64,000 nt of DNA from Nitrospirota bacterium (GTDB lineage: Bacteria > Nitrospirota > Thermodesulfovibrionia > Thermodesulfovibrionales > Dissulfurispiraceae), in contig JADFXI010000001.1 in assembly GCA_015233655.1 (NCBI GenBank), positions 1 through 64,000 of the forward strand. The letters are read 5' to 3'. Every line of letters begins with the position of its first letter. Position 1 is the stretch's first letter. Below, one piece after another: positions 10,436-20,737 of the stretch. The notes beneath the pieces are model-generated. The model saw only the letters and a list, made by a program, of their open reading frames with translations. It made no database searches and was not told where the DNA came from. A program made the translations under genes and the position numbers.

Positions 10436-11236
10436 TCAGAACGAATGTTCACTGCCGGGGAAATTGCCGCTTTCAACATCTTCCCTGTATTTCCTAATAG
10501 CGTCTACGGCATCAGCCTTAAGATTCGCATACTTTTTAATGAACTTCGGCACAAACCGATCGAAGAGGCCCAGCACATCATGCATAACAAGGACCTGGCC
10601 ATCGCAGTGAGGCCCACCACCTATGCCTATGCTGGGAATCCCCAGCGCTGCCGTAATCTGCCGTGCCAGGTCTGCAGGGATTCCTTCAAGAATGATCGAA
10701 AACGCCCCGGCGCTTTCAAGGCGTTTTGCGTCCTCAACCAATTTCTTCGCCGCTTCTTCAGTTCTGCCCTGAACTTTATAGCCGCCCATGCAGAGTATGG
10801 ACTGCGGAGTAAGCCCTATGTGCGCCATAACAGGGATCCCCGTTCTCGTTAATATTTCAACAGTCGGGGCCACCTCGCCGCCGCCCTCAAGCTTCACCGC
10901 ATGCGCCCCGGCCTCCTTTATAAATCGTCCTGCGTTGCTGATCGCATCCTCGTTACTCACCTGATACGAAAGGAAAGGCATGTCCGCTATAATCATGGCC
11001 CTCTTTGAGGCCCTCGTGACCATCTCAGTGTGATATACCATTTGGTCCATACTCACAGGAAGAGTCGTGTCATGTCCCTGCACGACAATAGCGAGAGAGT
11101 CCCCAACAATGATCGCATCGACCCCGGCCTCATCGGCCATTTGCGCAAACGGGAAATCATAAGCGGTAATCATGGATATCTTCTGCAGCTGCTGTTTCTT
11201 TCTGAGCAAATCCTGGATAGTCACCCGTTCAGCCAT
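10436..11236 (-). CDS. panB: 3-methyl-2-oxobutanoate hydroxymethyltransferase
   Basis: MITAYDFPFAQMADEAGVDAIIVGDSLAIVVQGHDTTLPVSMDQM; GIGGGPHCDGQVLVMHDVLG. Confidence 0.95.
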   Translation of the reverse strand: MAERVTIQDLLRKKQQLQKISMITAYDFPFAQMADEAGVDAIIVGDSLAIVVQGHDTTLPVSMDQMVYHTEMVTRASKRAMIIADMPFLSYQVSNEDAISNAGRFIKEAGAHAVKLEGGGEVAPTVEILTRTGIPVMAHIGLTPQSILCMGGYKVQGRTEEAAKKLVEDAKRLESAGAFSIILEGIPADLARQITAALGIPSIGIGGGPHCDGQVLVMHDVLGLFDRFVPKFIKKYANLKADAVDAIRKYREDVESGNFPGSEHSF

Positions 11237-11272
11237 ATTGTTCCCCCATCCAAAAAAACGGCGATGCCGACA

Positions 11273-13042
11273 CTAATCACTGACACTATTCTGAGATGGC
11301 CTTATCGCTTTGAGATTCAACTGCATGAATCTCGCGCCGTCCCATTCATTAATCATCGGCACGAATGCCGCGTCAATCAGACCGTTCTTTTCAACAGTGC
11401 CCAGCATCGACCCGAAATCGAAACCGATGCTGTCGATCTTTCTTCCGCTCTGCTTCAGGCCCATTTTCAAGTGATTATTGCCCACTATCCTCGGCTGCAA
11501 TACTTGAAGTCCCCTGCAACCAAAAACCGGTTCTCCATTACTATAGCCGAAAGGTTCCAGCCTTGCAAGCTCGTCTATAAGGCCGACACTCATGTCCGAT
11601 ATTCTTACCGCGCTGTCAATCATGAGGACAGGCGTAAAATCCTCCTCGGAGAGACTTTCGCGAACTCTGCTGCAGAACATGGTCCTGAACTCCTCAAGAT
11701 TGGAAGCTTGAAGACTAAGGCCTGCGGCCTGTTTATGTCCACCGTATCGCGCCAGGACATCCTTGCACAGTGTGAGCCCTTCATGCAGATTGAAGGACGG
11801 GATGCTCCTGCCGGACCCCTTTGCGATGCCGCCCTCTATGGAAAGGATAATTGCAGGCCGGTAATATTTCTCGGCAATCTTGGATGCCACTATCCCGATA
11901 ACGCCGATATGCCATCCTTCAGAGGCAAGGACCATAGCGCCTTCGCCAGGGTCCATTAACTCCGCCTTTTTCAGTGCCTCTTTATAGACCGACTCTTCTA
12001 TCTCCTGCCGCCTGATATTCAGACTGTTCATCCAGGCTGCAAGCTGACCCGCTTCGTCTTCAGATTTGGTTATAAGAAGTCTCACAACGTCATTAGCATT
12101 CGCTATGCGTCCCGCTGCATTTATCCGCGGAATGAGCATATATTGTAAAGAAGAGCTTTTGAAAGCATCTCTGCGAATGCCGGCTGCCTTGCAAAGCGCA
12201 CTCAATCCGACGCGCTGACCGGTTAGCAGCACCTTTATGCCCTCTCTGATGATTATTCTATTGTCATCCTGAACAGGAACAACATCAGCAGACGTGCCTA
12301 TTGCACCAAGATCGAAATACTTGTAAACCCGGTCAATGTCATTCTCAAATAATCCCTGAATCAACTTCAATGCCACGCCGGCCCCTGACAGATGGGCCAT
12401 CTCAGGCGGACACGGTGCAGCCTTGGGGTTTACGATTGCTGCAGCTTCGGGCAGGACCAATGCCTGATACGGCGGCAGTTCTTTGTCAGCCGTATCGCGT
12501 CCGGGGTTTTCATTCCGCACAGGCTCATGGTGATCGGTTATTATGACGTCAATGCCACGGGCACGAGCTGCCGCAGCGGCGTCAAATGAAGATATTCCAC
12601 AATCGACTGTGACAATGAGCTTCGCACCGAGAGACTCGGCCTTTTCGATGCCTGCAGCTGCAAACCCATAGCCGTCCTGTAACCTGTCAGGTATAAAAAA
12701 ATGGACTTCGAGTCCGAACTCCCTGAGCCCCTCCACCATGATGGCAGTTGCCGTTACGCCGTCGGCATCGTAGTCGCCATGAACAAGGACCCTTTCACCA
12801 TTTTTCCTGGCTGTTCGTATTCTTTCGGTAGCAGCTTTTAATTGAGGCAGCGCAAAAGGGTCGGCAAACTTGCTGATGTCGGGGTTCAGAAAGGCCTCAA
12901 GCTGCGCGGGGGTCTTCATCCCCCTGTTGTACAATACCTGGGCCAGAAGGGGTGAGACCGAAGCTATCCTGGCAATATATGAAATATATTCGGGATTGGG
13001 CTTGTTAATTACCCACCTGCAAGCCATCCCGCGGGCAGCCAT
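11273..13042 (-). CDS. recJ: Single-stranded-DNA-specific exonuclease RecJ
   Basis: VHGDYDADGVTATAI, DCGISS, ITDHHEP, NPKAAPCPPEMAHLSGAGVALKL, GRSIPSFNLHEGL. Confidence 0.95.
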   Translation of the reverse strand: MAARGMACRWVINKPNPEYISYIARIASVSPLLAQVLYNRGMKTPAQLEAFLNPDISKFADPFALPQLKAATERIRTARKNGERVLVHGDYDADGVTATAIMVEGLREFGLEVHFFIPDRLQDGYGFAAAGIEKAESLGAKLIVTVDCGISSFDAAAAARARGIDVIITDHHEPVRNENPGRDTADKELPPYQALVLPEAAAIVNPKAAPCPPEMAHLSGAGVALKLIQGLFENDIDRVYKYFDLGAIGTSADVVPVQDDNRIIIREGIKVLLTGQRVGLSALCKAAGIRRDAFKSSSLQYMLIPRINAAGRIANANDVVRLLITKSEDEAGQLAAWMNSLNIRRQEIEESVYKEALKKAELMDPGEGAMVLASEGWHIGVIGIVASKIAEKYYRPAIILSIEGGIAKGSGRSIPSFNLHEGLTLCKDVLARYGGHKQAAGLSLQASNLEEFRTMFCSRVRESLSEEDFTPVLMIDSAVRISDMSVGLIDELARLEPFGYSNGEPVFGCRGLQVLQPRIVGNNHLKMGLKQSGRKIDSIGFDFGSMLGTVEKNGLIDAAFVPMINEWDGARFMQLNLKAIRPSQNSVSD

Positions 13043-13062
13043 GCTTCAGCCCTCCCTGTCCG

Positions 13063-13986
13063 CTATCGTCCGCCTATTGCCGCTTTGCCGCTGCCCTTCT
13101 TACCGAGAAGAATGACTACCGGACTAGCAACAAATACGGAAGAGTAAGTACCGACCGCTACGCCCAGCAGCATGGCCAGCGCAAAGTCATGAATAACTTC
13201 CCCTCCGAAGAGAAATAAGGCCAGAGACGAGAGGAAAACGGTTAAAGACGTCACTATAGTCCTTGAAAGGACTTCATTAATGCTCTTGTTGACAATCTCT
13301 TCAACGGAGTCCTTCAGATAGCGCTTGATATTTTCCCTTATGCGGTCGAAGACAACGACAGTATCGGTCAGGGAATAACCCGCTATAGTGAGCAGGGCGC
13401 TCACAACAATCAGATTTATCTCCTTGTGCAGTATATAGAAAATACCGAGCACTGCGAGCACGTCATGGAATGTTGCTATAGTAGCGCCGATTCCAAATCT
13501 TAACTGGAAGCGCCAGGCTATATACACAAGAATGCCGCCGGTTGCGATAAGGACTGCCCAGAGGGCATCCTGCCTGAGTTTCGCGCCGACTTTAGGTCCT
13601 ATTTCCGTGGTGGAATCAATAACAGGCTTTTTGTCCGCAAAGTTCTTGGCGAGCACCTGTGTTATAAGTTCGGACGCGCCTCCAAGCTTTTCTTCCTGTT
13701 TCTTGACCCTCACAAGTATCTTGTTTTCAGTCGGCAGGTCCTGAAGATCAAAATCCTTGACGCCGCCGCTTTCGAGCGCGAGCCTAACCTGATGCAGCGG
13801 GACCGACTGAGTGAACTTGACCTGAACAGCCGTGCCGCCGGCAAAGTCAACCCCAAGGTTCGCGTTGCCCATCCCGATCTGCACGGCAGCGATTATGCCG
13901 ATGAGCGACAGGATTCCCGAAAACGTAAAAGCGTACTTCCTTTTTGCCATAAAATCTAGGTTCGGATTCTTTATAAGCTCTATCAT
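13063..13986 (-). CDS. secF: Protein translocase subunit SecF
   Basis: [42 protein letters not shown]; 4-bp overlap with secD. Confidence 0.95.
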   Translation of the reverse strand: MIELIKNPNLDFMAKRKYAFTFSGILSLIGIIAAVQIGMGNANLGVDFAGGTAVQVKFTQSVPLHQVRLALESGGVKDFDLQDLPTENKILVRVKKQEEKLGGASELITQVLAKNFADKKPVIDSTTEIGPKVGAKLRQDALWAVLIATGGILVYIAWRFQLRFGIGATIATFHDVLAVLGIFYILHKEINLIVVSALLTIAGYSLTDTVVVFDRIRENIKRYLKDSVEEIVNKSINEVLSRTIVTSLTVFLSSLALFLFGGEVIHDFALAMLLGVAVGTYSSVFVASPVVILLGKKGSGKAAIGGR

Positions 13987-15605
13987 ATGCTAAGCCCCTG
14001 CATTTCTTTTCTGGAATACATGATGTCAAAGACAGTCTTTGTCCCTATGAGAGCGGTAAACAGATTAATCGCAACACCCATGCTCAGCGTTACGGCAAAA
14101 CCCTTGATAGGCCCCGTGCCGAACTGAAACAAAACCGCAGCAGTTATAAGTGTTGTCACATGAGAGTCGAAAATAGTCCAAAACGCCTTCTTGTATCCGC
14201 CGTCCACCGATGCTTTGGCATTTTTTCCGCTCCGCAATTCCTCTCTTATCCTCTCGAACATCAGGACATTGGAATCCACAGCCATACCAATGGCGAGGAT
14301 AATACCTGCGATGCCCGGCATGGTAAGGGTCGAATTAAGAGATGCCATGGCCCCCAGCAGCAGCAGAATGTTCAGCGCAAGCGCCAAATCGGCTATAACA
14401 CCCGACACGCGATAATAGAAAATCATGAAGGCCACAACAAAGATGGTGCCCATTATTCCGGCCATCTTTCCCGCCTCGATTGAGTCCCTTCCCAGTGATG
14501 GACCGACTGTCACATTCTGGAGCGTCTTTACAGGCGCCGGAAGAGCGCCGGCCCTGAGAACGATCGCCAGGTCTCTCGCCTCTTCCATGCCGAAGCTGCC
14601 GGTTATCTGTGCATTGCCGCCGCTGATCTTTTCCTGTATGACAGGTGACGAGTATACATTGCCGTCCAGGATAATTGCGAGCCTCTTCTTTACGTTCTGA
14701 CCGGTTATGTCCTCGAAAATCTTTGCGCCGGTGCTGTTAAATGTTATAGAGACATAAGGCTCATTGAACCTCTGGTCTATATTCACCTTTGCCTCGGTCA
14801 GAAGGTCGCCTGTAAGAAGCGACTGTTTTTTGAGCACAACAGGCCTCTTGCTGACAACTCCTGTCTCCTTGTTGACTATGCGCTGATACAGTATTTCATC
14901 ACCTTCAGGCAGTTTATCTTTGATCCGCTCCATCACCTGGGTTTCCTCTCCAGGCAGTATTGTTGAAGGTAATCCGGCGGCAAGAGGAGCTTCATCATCT
15001 GCAAGCTTGAATTCCAGCTGTGCTGTCTTACCGATGATCTCCACGGCCCGTTTGGGCTCCTTCACGCCCGGCAACTGCACAACAATCTCGTTTTCACCCT
15101 GCCTGTGAATTGTAGGTTCAGAAACTCCGAACTGGTCGATCCTGTTTCTGATAATTTCGAGGACCTGATCAGTCGCCGTATCCTTAATATGCTGCTGTTC
15201 CTTTTGAGATAATTTGTATTTAAGGACGCCTGAACTTTCTGCGAGAGACAGAGAGGGATAAGTGTCCTCAACAGCTTTCCTTATGTCCATACCGGCGGGT
15301 GAAACCGTTACAAACAAGCCCTCATTCTTTGCGCTAGCACTGATTTTTTTCCTTGAGAATACGCCATTCATGTTCGAGGCCACACGCTCCATATGGATTT
15401 CGACCGCCTTATCTCCTTCAACCTCAAAGACAAGGTGCAGACCGCCCTGCAAGTCCAGACCCAGGACTATTCCTTTGTTCGGCATGTTCTTCTTCCACCA
15501 GTCAGGCATGCTTTGAAACAGAGGCGTGTTCGGCAAAAAGAAAACGACCGCCAGCGCCACCATTGCTGCAATAATACCAACCCTCCAAATAATACCTTTC
15601 TTCAT
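13983..15605 (-). CDS. secD: Protein translocase subunit SecD
   Basis: [60 protein letters not shown]. Confidence 0.96.
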   Translation of the reverse strand: MKKGIIWRVGIIAAMVALAVVFFLPNTPLFQSMPDWWKKNMPNKGIVLGLDLQGGLHLVFEVEGDKAVEIHMERVASNMNGVFSRKKISASAKNEGLFVTVSPAGMDIRKAVEDTYPSLSLAESSGVLKYKLSQKEQQHIKDTATDQVLEIIRNRIDQFGVSEPTIHRQGENEIVVQLPGVKEPKRAVEIIGKTAQLEFKLADDEAPLAAGLPSTILPGEETQVMERIKDKLPEGDEILYQRIVNKETGVVSKRPVVLKKQSLLTGDLLTEAKVNIDQRFNEPYVSITFNSTGAKIFEDITGQNVKKRLAIILDGNVYSSPVIQEKISGGNAQITGSFGMEEARDLAIVLRAGALPAPVKTLQNVTVGPSLGRDSIEAGKMAGIMGTIFVVAFMIFYYRVSGVIADLALALNILLLLGAMASLNSTLTMPGIAGIILAIGMAVDSNVLMFERIREELRSGKNAKASVDGGYKKAFWTIFDSHVTTLITAAVLFQFGTGPIKGFAVTLSMGVAINLFTALIGTKTVFDIMYSRKEMQGLSI

Positions 15606-15630
15606 GCGACGTGTATCCTCCTCTTAGTCA

Positions 15631-15667
15631 CCCCAAAAAGTCTGCGACTTTTCGGGGACCCCGAAAA
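15631..15667 (-). promoter_or_regulatory. Two overlapping, mutually exclusive stem-loops between yajC and secD
   Basis: TTTTCGGGG-A-CCCCGAAAA (15649-15667) and CCCCAAAAAGTC-TGC-GACTTTTCGGGG (15631-15657, one mismatch) share the GACTTTTCGGGG segment. Confidence 0.55.
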
Positions 15668-15683
15668 ATCCTATTTGCAAGTT

Positions 15684-16037
15684 CTAATCCTCTTCCGATG
15701 TCGAACGCACCGTCGATATATAGCCTTTTCCAACCTTCACCTTTACATTCTCAGCAATTTTCAGTACCAGTGTGGTGTTGCCCACATTTTCCACAACGCC
15801 GTAAATTCCGCCTGCGGTGATAATTTTGTCGCCCTTTTTGATGGAATCGAGCATGGCCTGGTGCTCTTTTGCCTTCTTCTGTTGCGGACGTATCAGCAGG
15901 AAATAAAAAACAACAAAGATAAGGACCAGGGGGAGAAGACTGCTGATCATCCCGGCCGTACCGCCCCCCTGCCCTCCGCCCTGCACCGCAGGACCCATGG
16001 CATAAGCATCGGCAACAAGATCAAATAAACGCGACAT
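15684..16037 (-). CDS. yajC: Preprotein translocase subunit YajC
   Basis: PLVLIFVVFYFLLIRPQQKKAKEHQAMLDSIKKGDKIITAGGIYGVV. Confidence 0.94.
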   Translation of the reverse strand: MSRLFDLVADAYAMGPAVQGGGQGGGTAGMISSLLPLVLIFVVFYFLLIRPQQKKAKEHQAMLDSIKKGDKIITAGGIYGVVENVGNTTLVLKIAENVKVKVGKGYISTVRSTSEED

Positions 16038-16206
16038 CAGACACCTCCGTATTCGACATTTTATGTGCTGCTGTTACGAAAGGAAGCTTCGGAAATTTCG
16101 ACATATATACTAACACAATCCCGGAGAAAAATCACAAGGGAACGGCCGCTCAAGAGTGTACTCATGGTTACGGCGTCAAATCTGCCGCCCCTGGCAACCT
16201 TTTTTC

Positions 16207-16252
16207 TTGACATTTCATGTAACATCTGTTACATTTTTATCATAAGTAACAT
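16207..16252 (+). promoter_or_regulatory. Putative chr promoter/operator
   Basis: TTGACA at 16207-16212, TACATT 17 bp downstream, and perfect palindrome ATGTAACA-TC-TGTTACAT at 16217-16234; extra half-site GTAACAT at 16246-16252. Confidence 0.55.
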
Positions 16253-16288
16253 AATTCAATCGAATACAAAGCAGGGAACTGGTAAGAC

Positions 16289-17296
16289 ATGAAACACGCA
16301 TCACAAAAAAGTTCGGTAAAATGTAATGGCTGGATACTGTTTTTTTACACCGTCCCTTCAAAGCCCGTAAGCAGCAGGATGAAGGTCTGGAGAAAGCTCA
16401 TGAAGGCTGGAGCAGTACAGCTGAAGGGAGCGGTATACATACTGCCTTATAATGATGACCATTATGAACTTCTCCAGTGGCTCGTGTCTGAGATTACCGA
16501 AATGAAGGGTGAAGGCGCTTTTACTCGAATTGAGCATATCGATAGCATGAACGATTCCGAAATCATCTATCTCTTCGATCAGCAGAGGGCTAGTGACTAT
16601 AGGATAATAGGAAAGGCCCTGGATGACCTTGAAGGGAGGCTGAACAGTATCAAGCAAGGCGGAAAAGCTCAAAACCTCAAAGGCTTGTCAGAACAGTTCG
16701 ACAGTGTCTGTAAGGACTTTGAAGAAGTAAGAAAGATAGATTTCTTTTTTGCTAAGGAGGGCGAGGTGTTAAACGAAAGGATAAAGCGGGTTGCCCCCGA
16801 TCTCAAAAAACTTTCAGGCACTGAGACGAAGAAAGAAAGCCCTGCAACAATATCCTCAAGAGCTGTTGATAAATTCAGGGGCAAAACATGGCTGACACGT
16901 AAAAAGCCGTTTATAGATAGAATGGCGTCTGCCTGGCTCATCAGGAGATTCATAGATAAGGATGCTTCCTTTGATTTCATTAATGAAAGGGATTTGGACT
17001 CTGTGGGTAAGAATTCTATCGTCTTTGATATGAGGGGCGGTGAATTCACGCACGTAGGCGAATTATGCACCTTTGAGGTACTCGTCAAATCATTCGGGTT
17101 TAAAGACAAAACACTTAAGAAGATGGCCGAGATAGTCCATGACCTTGATCTGAAGGACGAAAAATACAAGTCTGCCGAGGCAAAGGGCCTGGAAGACATT
17201 CTAATAGGGATACGAAAGACAGCGAAGAATGACGCGGAAGCCCTTGAAAAGGGAATGACCGTATTCGAGATGCTCTATGCATCAAAAAGCTGTTGA
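16289..17296 (+). CDS. chrB: Chromate resistance regulator/protein ChrB
   Basis: N-terminal WILFFYTVPSKPVSSRMKVWRKLMKAGAVQLKGAVYILP; C-terminal RKKPFIDRMASAWLIRRFIDKDASFDFI; followed by chrA. Confidence 0.88.
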   Translation: MKHASQKSSVKCNGWILFFYTVPSKPVSSRMKVWRKLMKAGAVQLKGAVYILPYNDDHYELLQWLVSEITEMKGEGAFTRIEHIDSMNDSEIIYLFDQQRASDYRIIGKALDDLEGRLNSIKQGGKAQNLKGLSEQFDSVCKDFEEVRKIDFFFAKEGEVLNERIKRVAPDLKKLSGTETKKESPATISSRAVDKFRGKTWLTRKKPFIDRMASAWLIRRFIDKDASFDFINERDLDSVGKNSIVFDMRGGEFTHVGELCTFEVLVKSFGFKDKTLKKMAEIVHDLDLKDEKYKSAEAKGLEDILIGIRKTAKNDAEALEKGMTVFEMLYASKSC

Positions 17297-17311
17297 AGAG
17301 GAGAATTAATT

Positions 17312-18610
17312 TTGGTTAAGAAACCATCTTTCAAAGAGGCATTCCAATATTGGTTTAAGCTCGGATTCATAAGTTTCGGCGGCCCGACAGGTCAGATAGC
17401 GATGATGCACAAGGACCTTGTCGAAAAAAAGCGATGGATCGACGAGGACCATTTTCTCCAGGCCCTCAATTTCTGCATGCTCCTTCCTGGGCCTGAGGCG
17501 CAGCAGTTGGCTATCTATATAGGATGGCTCCTGCACAGGACGCGGGGAGGCATAGTTGCAGGCGTATTTTTTGTTCTTCCCTCTGTATTCATACTCTGGG
17601 GGCTTTCATGGCTTTACGTATCTTATGGCAATGTGCCCTCTGTAAGCGCGTTTTTCTATGGATTGAAACCTGCGGTAGTGGCGATTGTTGCCGAGGCTGT
17701 GATCAGGATCGGTAAAAAATCACTGAGGAATGCAACACTGGTCATTCTTGCAGCCCTGTCATTCATAGGGATATATTTCCTGAATATTCCCTTCCCGGCT
17801 ATCGTTTTATCCGCCGGTCTTATCGGGTATGTGGGGAGCAGATTCAGCCCTGATATTTTTGTTAAGGCCAAGGCGAACGGGACGAAGAATGCCGATGTTG
17901 CGCTGAGCGAAGAGGTGTTGGAAGCTGGCCGTGTCAATCCGACATGGCAGCGCTCTCTGAAAGTAATAGCGGCAAGCATGGCCATCTGGTTCTCTCCTAT
18001 TATTCTTCTTGGATTATGGAGGGGATGGAATGATATCTTCATAGATATCGGAATCCTATACAGCAAGGCCACTGTGGTGACGTTTGGCGGCGCGTATGCG
18101 GTGCTCGCCTATATCGGCCAGCAAGCGGTCAATCACTACGGATGGCTGCAGCCTGAGCAGATGATTGACGGTCTCGGCCTGGCAGAGACCACCCCAGGTC
18201 CGCTTATCATGGTAGGTCAGTTTATCGGGTATCTCGCTGCTTATACCCATGCGAAGGGGCTTCAACCAGCGATTGCAGGGGCCATCGGCGGACTGCTTAC
18301 CACATGGGTCACGTTCACTCCCTGTTTCCTGTGGATATTTCTTGGGGCCCCCTACATCGAAAGACTGCGGAACAATATCAAATTGGGAGCGGCTCTTTCG
18401 GCGATAACTGCCGCTATTGTAGGGGTTGTCCTGAACCTCTCCGTACTATTTACATACCATGTTCTGCTACCTGAAGGAAAAGGATTTGACTGGTATGCTT
18501 TGCTTGCCTCGGTAGTCGCTTTTGTCGGAATGTTGCGATTTAAGTGGGGGATGATTCCGGTTATTATCGGTTCTGCCTTGGCAGGCTTTATTTGGAAGAT
18601 GTTCCTTTAA
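17312..18610 (+). CDS. chrA: Chromate efflux transporter ChrA
   Basis: FKLGFISFGGPTGQIAMMH, duplicated FGGAYAVLAYIGQQAV, GLAETTPGPLIMVGQFIGYLAAY; TTG start with GAAGAGGAG RBS. Confidence 0.93.
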   Translation: MVKKPSFKEAFQYWFKLGFISFGGPTGQIAMMHKDLVEKKRWIDEDHFLQALNFCMLLPGPEAQQLAIYIGWLLHRTRGGIVAGVFFVLPSVFILWGLSWLYVSYGNVPSVSAFFYGLKPAVVAIVAEAVIRIGKKSLRNATLVILAALSFIGIYFLNIPFPAIVLSAGLIGYVGSRFSPDIFVKAKANGTKNADVALSEEVLEAGRVNPTWQRSLKVIAASMAIWFSPIILLGLWRGWNDIFIDIGILYSKATVVTFGGAYAVLAYIGQQAVNHYGWLQPEQMIDGLGLAETTPGPLIMVGQFIGYLAAYTHAKGLQPAIAGAIGGLLTTWVTFTPCFLWIFLGAPYIERLRNNIKLGAALSAITAAIVGVVLNLSVLFTYHVLLPEGKGFDWYALLASVVAFVGMLRFKWGMIPVIIGSALAGFIWKMFL

Positions 18611-18622
18611 CAATGTATTGAA

Positions 18623-19843
18623 ATGGCAAACATGCTCTCTCCCTTCACAGCACTTTGTTCTGTCGGCTTCTTTGCACGGCTGTCCTATGCCCTTGCACGG
18701 ACCCCCGTGCTCCCGCTATTCGCGCTTTATCTCGGAGCTGGGCCTGAGGCGATAGGCTTTGCAGTCGGCATATCAACCGTGACAGGGATATTCTTCAAGC
18801 TGCCGGCAGGCGCTTTATCGGACGTGATCGGCAGGAATAGGACTATGCTGCTCGGTCTTCTCTTTTTTGCCTTTATGCCTTTTACCTATCTTCTCGTAAA
18901 AGATTACAACCTGCTTATCCTCATCAGGTTCCTTCATGGCCTTGCTACTGCAATCTATGGTCCCGTTGCTATGGCAGTTGTTGCTGACATTGCAGGAAGA
19001 AACAAAGGTGAGATGCTTTCATGGTTTTCGTCGGTAACTATTATAGGGAACCTACTGGGTGCCCCTCTTGGAGGCCTCATTCTACACAGAGGCCCTGGAA
19101 CTGCAAGCCCCTCCATAATTGATTTCCGGTATGCCTATGTCGCAAGTGGTATTGCAGGCATAATCTCGCTATTTTTAGCTTTAGTAGTATTGCGAGGCGA
19201 CAAATCTGCAGAGAATGGCACGGGGCTTAAAGAATCATTTTTGCGCTTCATGTCAGGCATAAGAGAGGTGATCAGCGACAAACGCATTGCGATCACTTCA
19301 GCAATGGAAGGACTTCAAAATATGACCGTTGGTGCACTTGAAGCGTTCCTTCCAATCTATGCTGTAACTGTCGCAGGCCTTAATGAGTTTCAGGCGGGCA
19401 TCCTCTGGGGCGTCCAGGTTGTCACAACAATTCTTTCAAAACCAATAATGGGAAAAACTTCCGACAAACATGGAAGAAAAGCATTGATAACCATTGGACT
19501 TATAATTTGCGCAGTATCTTTTGGAATGATACCGGTATTCAAGGGTTTTTATCTGCTTATGCTCATGGCCGCATTCTTTGGGTTTGGAGAAGCGCTCGTT
19601 ACATCCTCAGGCGCTGCATTTGTAGCGGATCTCTGCAAAGAGAAGCATTTTGGAACAGCCATGGGAACGTTCGGGACGATCTTCGACATTGGGCACGCCA
19701 CAGGGCCAATCCTTGCGGGTTTTCTCCTGGCACGCCACAGTTACCTTTATTCTTTCTGGCTGATGGCCGCAGCCATTTTGGTGGCCATACCGGTATTTAT
19801 TATGACTGTACATATCAAAGGAGGTGAATTTAGCGGGTCGTAA
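18623..19843 (+). CDS. MFS transporter
   Basis: 12-TM MFS pattern: KLPAGALSDVIGRNRTMLLG, GKTSDKHGRKALITIG. Confidence 0.88.
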   Translation: MANMLSPFTALCSVGFFARLSYALARTPVLPLFALYLGAGPEAIGFAVGISTVTGIFFKLPAGALSDVIGRNRTMLLGLLFFAFMPFTYLLVKDYNLLILIRFLHGLATAIYGPVAMAVVADIAGRNKGEMLSWFSSVTIIGNLLGAPLGGLILHRGPGTASPSIIDFRYAYVASGIAGIISLFLALVVLRGDKSAENGTGLKESFLRFMSGIREVISDKRIAITSAMEGLQNMTVGALEAFLPIYAVTVAGLNEFQAGILWGVQVVTTILSKPIMGKTSDKHGRKALITIGLIICAVSFGMIPVFKGFYLLMLMAAFFGFGEALVTSSGAAFVADLCKEKHFGTAMGTFGTIFDIGHATGPILAGFLLARHSYLYSFWLMAAAILVAIPVFIMTVHIKGGEFSGS

Positions 19844-19936
19844 TGTTGGATAGTAGAATGCTGTGGAAATAAAAAAACGCATACGTGCATAGTTGTGTAT
19901 ACACCAATAAGAAATCCGTTTGGGGATTTGTACAAT

Positions 19937-20737
19937 TCAGTCAACCTCTTTCCGATACCGGTCGAACAAAGCGAGGCCTTTCCTGTGCTCGTCCGAAAGC
20001 TCGTAATCGAGTTTTTTCCAGTACGCCAAAATCTCTTCCTCTGTCATAAACGCATTTACCGGCGCGTATTTTGCGATATGCGGAAGCTTATTCAGGGCAA
20101 TCTCCTTGGCCCTGCCCAGATCCGTTGTAAATCTGTCGACAAGCCCGCCTTTGCCGGAAATGTCATTTCGAACAATCCAAAGCGCAAAGACAAAAGGCAG
20201 GCCTGTCTGCCTGTACCATATCTCGCCCAGATCGTAAACGAACGAGTAATCGGCAATTGTCGATTGGTGATAAACTGCCTGCTGCTTTAAAGCGTCATCG
20301 CCGATCAACAAATAGGCCGTGCCTGACTGTTGATCGGGTTTCGTCACTACTTCCACTGCAACAGACAAGCCGTAAAATTTCTTCAGAATAATCTTGAGAA
20401 GGGCGACCGATGTCTCTGACTGTGATGAAGCAAACACTACCGTACCATCAAGATCTTCGATGCGCTGCCTGCTGAAAAAAAGGATGCTCCCCACTTCTCC
20501 CTTCGAGCTTATGGAGTGATTGCCGATTATACTGTAGACGCCCTTATTCCTGAGATACTCAAGAGAAGAAGAGGGGCTAATGTCCAACTCTCCTTCCCTC
20601 AACATTCTGTTCAGGCTGGATGGCACGCCTTCAACAAATACATATTGCGAGCAATCAAACTCATTTTCGAGGACATAAAAAATAGGGAACACGTTCGCGT
20701 AAGGTATTTTGCCGACTACAAGTTTATTATCGCTCAT
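19937..20737 (-). CDS. mqnA: Chorismate dehydratase (menaquinone futalosine pathway)
   Basis: VGKIPYANVFPIFYVLE, DISPSSSLEYLRN, LIGDDAL, YDLGEIWYRQTGLPFVFALW. Confidence 0.92.
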   Translation of the reverse strand: MSDNKLVVGKIPYANVFPIFYVLENEFDCSQYVFVEGVPSSLNRMLREGELDISPSSSLEYLRNKGVYSIIGNHSISSKGEVGSILFFSRQRIEDLDGTVVFASSQSETSVALLKIILKKFYGLSVAVEVVTKPDQQSGTAYLLIGDDALKQQAVYHQSTIADYSFVYDLGEIWYRQTGLPFVFALWIVRNDISGKGGLVDRFTTDLGRAKEIALNKLPHIAKYAPVNAFMTEEEILAYWKKLDYELSDEHRKGLALFDRYRKEVD

